From Capsulimonas sp. (lineage in GTDB: Bacteria > Armatimonadota > Armatimonadia > Armatimonadales > Capsulimonadaceae): a DNA stretch of 9,852 bases. Numbering within the stretch: the stretch's first letter is position 1; every line of letters starts with the position of its first letter. The stretch spans positions 1 to 9,852 of the forward strand of contig JAOQAA010000280.1 of assembly GCA_025963815.1 (NCBI GenBank), written 5' to 3'. The notes below the pieces were generated by a model. The model saw only the letters and a program-made list of their open reading frames with translations, was not told where the DNA came from and did no database searches. The position numbers and the translations under genes are program-made. Below, piece by piece: positions 5,659 through 9,852 of the stretch.

Positions 5659-7947
5659 ATGAAAAAATCAACTCCATTCCAACACCCGGCTCTACGCCGC
5701 GCCTTGACGATAGGCCTGATGCTTCCAGCCGGGTATCTGCACGCGGCCGATCTGAACAAACATGGCGATCCGGTTTCGTACGTGAATCCCTATATCGGAA
5801 ACATCAGCCATATGCTGATGCCGACGTACCCAACCATCTCGCTTCCGAACGGAATGCTGCGCATTCGTCCGGATCGCCCGAGCTTCACGGATCCTCGCCT
5901 CAATGGCTTGCCGCTCACGCAGCCCACGCATCGCGGTGATCTGCTGTTTCATCTCAGTCCTGTTTCGGACGCGAATGCGCGCCTGTCGCCGGTGATGCAG
6001 TACTCTTACGACCTGGAAAAGACCGAGCCGTATCGGTATTCCGTGACGCTCGAAGATGCGATCGATGTCGCGTTCGCGCCGGCGCGCCGGTCCGCCATTT
6101 ACACATTCACGTTTACAAAGCCGGGCGCGCGCACCCTGGTTCTCAGCGCGGGTGATGGGGAATTGAAGGCGGATGGGACGGTCGTAACCGGCTTCCAGAG
6201 GTATTCCGGTACGAAAGTCTATCTGTATCTCGTGACGAGCGCCGCGCCGGAGAAGGCAGGCGTGCTGGATAATGGAGCCGCGCAGTTTGGAACGACGACG
6301 GCGTCGGGGCGCGACGCCGCCCTGGCGCTGTCGTTCGCCGGCGACCGCGCCGCCGTTCGGTACGGCGTCTCGTATGTCAGTCTCGATCAGGCGAAAAAGA
6401 ATCTGGAGAGCGAGATCCCGGATTTCGATCTGGATAAGGTCGCCGCGAGCGGGCGCAAGGCCTGGAACGACGCCCTGGGCAAGATCAAAGTCCAAGGCGG
6501 TTCGGACAACGACAAGACGGTCTTTTACACGGCGATGTACCGGACGTACGAACGCATGGTGGATATCTCGGAGGACGGCCAGTACTACAGCGGCTTTGAC
6601 GGCAAAATTCACGCCGACAACGGCGTGGATTTCTACAACGACGACTGGAGCTGGGATACGCACCGCGCGGATCATCCGCTCGGCGTCCTGATCAATCCCG
6701 GGCAGGAGTCGCAGAAAGTCGCCTCCTATCTCCGCATGGCGGAGCAGGCGCCCGAAGGCTGGCTTCCCACGTTTCCCGCGCTAGGCGGCGACGGGCACTG
6801 TATGAACGGGCTCTACAGCGCCGCGATCATCTGGGACGCCTACAGCAAGGGCGTTCGTGGGTTTGACCTGGCTTCGGCCTACACACATGTCAAGAAGACA
6901 GTGATGGAGGCGACGGCGCTTCCCTGGGCGCGCGGTCCCGTCAATCGGCTCGACGAGTTTTACAGCGCTCACGGCTACTACCCCGGTCTGAAACCCGGCG
7001 AGCCGGAAACGGTCGATCAAGTCAACCGAGGGGAGCGGCGGCAGTCCGTCGCGATCACCCTGGCGGCCAGCTATACCGACTGGTGCCTGGCGCAGATGGC
7101 GAGGGAGCTGGGTAAAACGGACGATTACGAGTTCTTCCAAAAACGCTCGTACAACTACCGAAATCTGTTCAATCCCGCAACGAGTTTCTTTCATCCCAAG
7201 GACGAGTCGGGCGCGTTCATCGAACCGTTCGACTATAAGTACTCTGGAGGAGCGGGCGGACGCGATTATTACGACGAAAACAACGGATGGACCTATCGCT
7301 GGGGCGTCACGCACCACATCGCCGATGTGGTGGATCTGATGGGCGGGCGCGCGAAGTTCGTGGAGAACCTGGATCAGCTCTTTGTCGAGGACCTCGGCAG
7401 AGGCCGAAGCGACTTCTACGCCGCATTCCCGGATTCCACGGGCAACGTCGGACAGTTCTCTATGGGGAACGAACCGAGCATGCCCATTCCCTATCTCTAT
7501 AACTACGCCGGCGCGCCCTGGAAGACCCAGAAACGCGTGCGTTCGCTCATGGAGATGTGGTTCCGGAATGATCTGATGGGAATCCCCGGCGACGAAGACG
7601 GCGGCGGTCTCTCCGCCTTCGCCGTATTCTCATCGATGGGCTTCTACCCCGTGACGGCGGGGCTGCCGATTTACAATATCGGCAGCCCAATCTTCACGCG
7701 CAGCGTGCTGAACCTGGGAGACGGCAAAACATTTGTCATCGAAGCGAAACATTGTTCCCATGATAACAAATATATTCAATCGGCGAAGCTGAACGGCGCC
7801 GATTGGAGTAAGCCCTGGTTCCGCCACAGCGATATTGCAAACGGAGGTAAACTGGAGCTGGTGATGGGAAACCGTCCCAACAAAAGTTGGGGCGCGTCGC
7901 CGGACGCCGCGCCTCCCTCGGACGGTCCGGTCTCAGCGTCGCCATAA
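5659..7947 (+). CDS. Exported GH92 alpha-mannosidase
   Basis: GH92 enzymes are Ca2+-dependent, inverting exo-alpha-mannosidases, most often of alpha-1,2 or alpha-1,3 linkages. The 762-residue product has a Sec signal peptide (1-29, cleavage near LHA-AD). An N-terminal beta-sandwich follows, beginning YVNPYIGN with LPNGMLRIRPDR. The catalytic (alpha/alpha)6 domain has DDWSWDTHRADHPL, LPTFPALGGDGHCM and NNGWTYRWGVTHH. Family landmarks near the C-terminus are MGNEPSMPIPYLYNYAG (from 602), GDEDGGGLSAF (644-654, with the acidic pair D645/D647) and GFYPV. Most family members read GNEPSHHIPYLYNY and D-x-GQMSAWYV there. This one has Met for the first His, Gly for Gln, and Phe-Ala for Trp-Tyr. The opening words match a GH92 subgroup common in Bacteroidetes. 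ATG 5659 is preferred over TTG 5644, which adds only five residues; the Shine-Dalgarno (TGGAAC) is weak. It lies in an operon with GH125. Confidence 0.93.
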   Translation: MKKSTPFQHPALRRALTIGLMLPAGYLHAADLNKHGDPVSYVNPYIGNISHMLMPTYPTISLPNGMLRIRPDRPSFTDPRLNGLPLTQPTHRGDLLFHLSPVSDANARLSPVMQYSYDLEKTEPYRYSVTLEDAIDVAFAPARRSAIYTFTFTKPGARTLVLSAGDGELKADGTVVTGFQRYSGTKVYLYLVTSAAPEKAGVLDNGAAQFGTTTASGRDAALALSFAGDRAAVRYGVSYVSLDQAKKNLESEIPDFDLDKVAASGRKAWNDALGKIKVQGGSDNDKTVFYTAMYRTYERMVDISEDGQYYSGFDGKIHADNGVDFYNDDWSWDTHRADHPLGVLINPGQESQKVASYLRMAEQAPEGWLPTFPALGGDGHCMNGLYSAAIIWDAYSKGVRGFDLASAYTHVKKTVMEATALPWARGPVNRLDEFYSAHGYYPGLKPGEPETVDQVNRGERRQSVAITLAASYTDWCLAQMARELGKTDDYEFFQKRSYNYRNLFNPATSFFHPKDESGAFIEPFDYKYSGGAGGRDYYDENNGWTYRWGVTHHIADVVDLMGGRAKFVENLDQLFVEDLGRGRSDFYAAFPDSTGNVGQFSMGNEPSMPIPYLYNYAGAPWKTQKRVRSLMEMWFRNDLMGIPGDEDGGGLSAFAVFSSMGFYPVTAGLPIYNIGSPIFTRSVLNLGDGKTFVIEAKHCSHDNKYIQSAKLNGADWSKPWFRHSDIANGGKLELVMGNRPNKSWGASPDAAPPSDGPVSASP

Positions 7948-7979
7948 TCATCTCGAAATCAAAGCACGGAGCGACAATA

Positions 7980-9437
7980 TTGCAGACACGACGACACTTT
8001 CTGAGGGCCGGCTTCGGCGCGGCGGCGCTCCTTGCGGCGGGCCGCGAACTGCCGCTGCTGGCTGCGGACACAACGACAGACGCCACACCCCCCGCTTCGG
8101 GCTTCTCCTCCAGGCGGCCTTCCATCGGTGACCGGAAATTCCAATCGGAAGCAGTTGAGAACAAGATCCAGGAGATGCGCGGGCGGATCGCGGATCCAGA
8201 GCTTGCGTGGATGTTCGAGAACTGCTATCCCAACACGCTCGATACCGCCGTGGACTTCAAGGAAATCGACGGCAAGCCCGACACATTCGTGATCACGGGA
8301 GACATTGACGCGATGTGGCTCCGGGATTCGTCAGCGGAAGTCTGGCAGTATCTGCCGCTCGCCAAGAGCGATCCCAAGCTGAACCGTCTTCTGCAAGGCG
8401 TGATCCGGCGACAATCACAATGCATTCTGCTCGATCCGTACGCGAACGCGTTTTTGGCCGACCCCAACGGCAAAAGCGAATGGTCGGGCGACTACACCAT
8501 CCTGAAGCCGGGCATCCATGAGCGCAAGTGGGAGATCGATTCGCTCTGCTACCCCATTCGTCTTGCGCACGGCTACTGGAAAGAGACAGGCGACGCCGCG
8601 CCGTTCGACGCGCAGTGGGAAAGCGCCATGGCGACGGTGCTGCAAACCTTCCGGGAACAGCAGCGCAAGGACAATCGCGGCCCCTACTATTTCCTACGGG
8701 AAGACGTGAAGCCCGGGCCGCAAAGCCCGATCCCGGACCCGGCCTACGGCCCGTCGATCAAGCCCAACGGCCTGATCTGCTCGCGCTTCCGGCCTTCGGA
8801 TGACCAGACGACCTACCAATTCCTGATCCCATCCAACTTCTTCGCCATGGTATCTCTGCGGCAAATGGCGGAGATGCTGGACGCCATCCGTCACAATCAT
8901 AAGCTGGCGGCGCAGGCGGCCTCTCTGGCGCATGAGGTCGAAAAGGCGCTGCAAAAATACGCGACGCAGACCCATCCGGCGCAGGGCGCGGTTTACGCCT
9001 ACGAACTCGACGGTCTCGGCAACGTGAGCCTGACGGACGAAGCGACCAACACCCCCAGCCTGCTGTCGCTCCCGTATCTGGGCGCCGCCCCGGTCTCCGA
9101 TCCCGTCTATCAAGGAACGCGCCGCCTTGTCTGGAGCCGGGACAACCCCTGGTATTTCGAAGGAAAATACACCGGCGTCGGCGGACCTCACACAGGCCGA
9201 AACCAGATCTGGCCGATCGCCACCATGATGTACGGTCTGACCAGCACATCGGAGGCGGAGGTGACGTCGTGCTTCCAGACGCTTAAGGCGACCCACGCCG
9301 GCACGGGCTTCATGCACGAATCGTTCAATAAAAATGACGCCAGCCGCTTCTCGCGCCCCTGGTTCGCCTGGGCCAACTCCCTCTTCGGCGAGTTCGTGAT
9401 CCAAACCGCAGATCGGTTCCCGAAAGCGCTTGGGTAA
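7980..9437 (+). CDS. Tat-exported GH125 exo-alpha-1,6-mannosidase
   Basis: GH125 enzymes remove non-reducing alpha-1,6-linked mannose by an inverting mechanism. From the TTG at 7980 the product is 485 residues. It begins with a twin-arginine signal: R4-R5-H-F-L-R, a hydrophobic core to about 20, and cleavage near LAA-D (27-30). Family signatures follow in order: TGDIDAMWLRDS (106-117), EIDSLCYPIRLA (from 185), GLICSRFRPSDD, FLIPSNFFAM, DEATNTPSLLSLPYLG, GGPHTGRNQIWP and MHESFNKNDASRFSRPWFAWANSLFGE (445 on). From memory, Asp187 and Glu447 sit where the proposed catalytic acid and base lie in GH125 structures. The TTG start is chosen for GGAG at 7968-7971 and because it places the Tat motif at the very N-terminus. 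The frame is open back to 7887, but those residues lack sense. It starts 32 bases after the GH92 stop. Confidence 0.93.
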   Translation: MQTRRHFLRAGFGAAALLAAGRELPLLAADTTTDATPPASGFSSRRPSIGDRKFQSEAVENKIQEMRGRIADPELAWMFENCYPNTLDTAVDFKEIDGKPDTFVITGDIDAMWLRDSSAEVWQYLPLAKSDPKLNRLLQGVIRRQSQCILLDPYANAFLADPNGKSEWSGDYTILKPGIHERKWEIDSLCYPIRLAHGYWKETGDAAPFDAQWESAMATVLQTFREQQRKDNRGPYYFLREDVKPGPQSPIPDPAYGPSIKPNGLICSRFRPSDDQTTYQFLIPSNFFAMVSLRQMAEMLDAIRHNHKLAAQAASLAHEVEKALQKYATQTHPAQGAVYAYELDGLGNVSLTDEATNTPSLLSLPYLGAAPVSDPVYQGTRRLVWSRDNPWYFEGKYTGVGGPHTGRNQIWPIATMMYGLTSTSEAEVTSCFQTLKATHAGTGFMHESFNKNDASRFSRPWFAWANSLFGEFVIQTADRFPKALG

Positions 9438-9468
9438 CAAGAGCGCGGTTCTCATCGCTCAGGAAGAC

Positions 9469-9498
9469 GACGGTCGAGCCTTTTAAGGCTTGACCGTC
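9469..9498. terminator. Inverted repeat between convergent genes
   Basis: GACGGTCGAGCCT (9469-9481) pairs with AGGCTTGACCGTC (9486-9498), giving 13 positions with one G-T wobble, around a 4-base loop. It overlaps the last codons and TAA stop of the minus-strand gene and lies 31 bases after the GH125 stop. No T run follows on either strand, so it is a possible bidirectional 3'-end stem rather than a textbook terminator. A weaker GAGCG/CGCTC stem lies at 9441-9460. Confidence 0.5.
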
Positions 9499-9852
9499 GG
9501 CCCCATGCTCTTTACATGGCCATCGGCGTAGAGCACGATTCGCGCGCAGGGCAGCAGCATTTCGCCGATCATCAGTGTCGACGGGTTCTCAAGGCTGGCT
9601 AAGGAGAGATTCACCGGCGCGTGATACACAAACTTGCCCTTTCCCATAGTGAAAAGACTCTCGTCCTTAAGATAGGGATAAATTGCGTCATGATAATCAG
9701 CTTGGGCCGGATATTTCTCGTCGTTATCCTGAGCGTACTGTAAAATCCCCAGGGCGATCTGCTTGAGATTCGTTGTCGCGATGTCTCGTTCTTCCTCGCA
9801 CGACAATGGCTCTCCCGCCGTCAATTTCTCCCGCGTGTCCGCATCACGCCTT
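9483..9852 (-). CDS. Partial protein with DUF1559-like / H-X9-DG-related C-terminal domain
   Basis: The frame is open from the TAA at 9483-9485 to the window edge, giving at least 122 residues, so the start may lie outside. Recognisable blocks are NLKQIALGILQYAQDNDEKYP and, near the C-terminus, VLYADGHVKSMG. Both align by eye with the 680-1375 product ([11 protein letters not shown] and [10 protein letters not shown]). The residue ten places before the DG is Leu instead of His, so the H-X9-DG signature is broken. No prepilin helix lies just before the domain in the visible part: the stretch upstream is charged (RRDADTREK). An internal TTG at 9824 with GGGAG close upstream would make a complete 113-residue protein without an export signal. 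Which start is real cannot be decided here. It converges on the GH125 gene, so it is separate from the mannoside operon. Confidence 0.75.
   Translation of the reverse strand, partial: RRDADTREKLTAGEPLSCEEERDIATTNLKQIALGILQYAQDNDEKYPAQADYHDAIYPYLKDESLFTMGKGKFVYHAPVNLSLASLENPSTLMIGEMLLPCARIVLYADGHVKSMGPTVKP

Noticed and set aside
5692..6675. Antisense open frame over the GH92 gene
   Set aside because: It is rich in Arg, Val and Ile from reverse reading of third-position GC, with no recognisable family; the sense strand encodes GH92.
8694..9455. Antisense open frame over the GH125 gene
   Set aside because: The opposite strand encodes unmistakable GH125 signatures, and this frame shows none.

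Overview
The window looks like chromosomal DNA from a GC-rich, free-living bacterium, most likely of the phylum Armatimonadota (Capsulimonas-like). The main clue is the gene at 680-1375. It joins a type IV prepilin-like N-terminus to a C-terminal H-X9-DG motif and has the 'FAQAREKAR' plus 'YAQDN' wording that I associate with the very large families of such proteins in that phylum. Short GC-rich 'CCTCACCCC...TCTCCCAATTCTGGGAGA' repeats and TTG/GTG starts fit the same picture. This assignment is inference; no rRNA or tRNA gene is present to settle it.

Layout, left to right. Positions 1-145 hold a terminator-like hairpin and a -10 element only about 10 bases before the first ATG. A small exported Cys/Met/His-rich protein (146-634) is followed by the prepilin/H-X9-DG protein (680-1375). 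A promoter-like element and a strong leader hairpin then precede prfB, peptide chain release factor 2 (1519-2640), which starts at TTG and has no programmed frameshift. Two inverted copies of a hairpin repeat (2641-2793) separate prfB from a two-gene unit. That unit encodes an exported stand-alone 5'-nucleotidase C-terminal domain protein (2815-3570) and, six bases later, a small membrane protein of unknown function (3577-4119).

The second half is one apparent operon behind the best promoter in the window (TTGCAA-18-TATAAT, 4158-4187). It encodes an exported alpha/beta-hydrolase (4296-5213), a small cytosolic protein of unknown function (5261-5626), an exported GH92 alpha-mannosidase (5659-7947) and a Tat-exported GH125 exo-alpha-mannosidase (7980-9437). 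All gaps are under 50 bases. GH92 and GH125 enzymes act on alpha-mannosides, typically alpha-1,2/1,3 and alpha-1,6 linkages respectively, so the cluster probably dismantles alpha-mannan or high-mannose glycans outside the cytoplasm. The hydrolase may remove acyl groups or other substituents first.

At the right edge a convergent gene on the minus strand (9483 to beyond the window) carries the same 'QYAQDN' and 'YADGH' blocks as the 680-1375 product. No prepilin helix is visible in it, and it has lost the His of H-X9-DG. A 13-bp inverted repeat covers its stop codon and the junction with the GH125 gene.

I saw no CRISPR array, phage, IS element, tRNA or rRNA, and no convincing new defence or mobile system. 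The points most worth a second look are the paired repeat with a covarying stem base pair, the stand-alone nucleotidase domain lacking its usual NGG-R loop, the divergent GH92 active-site motifs, the unexplained cytosolic protein inside the mannoside operon, and the probably leaderless Cys-rich gene.
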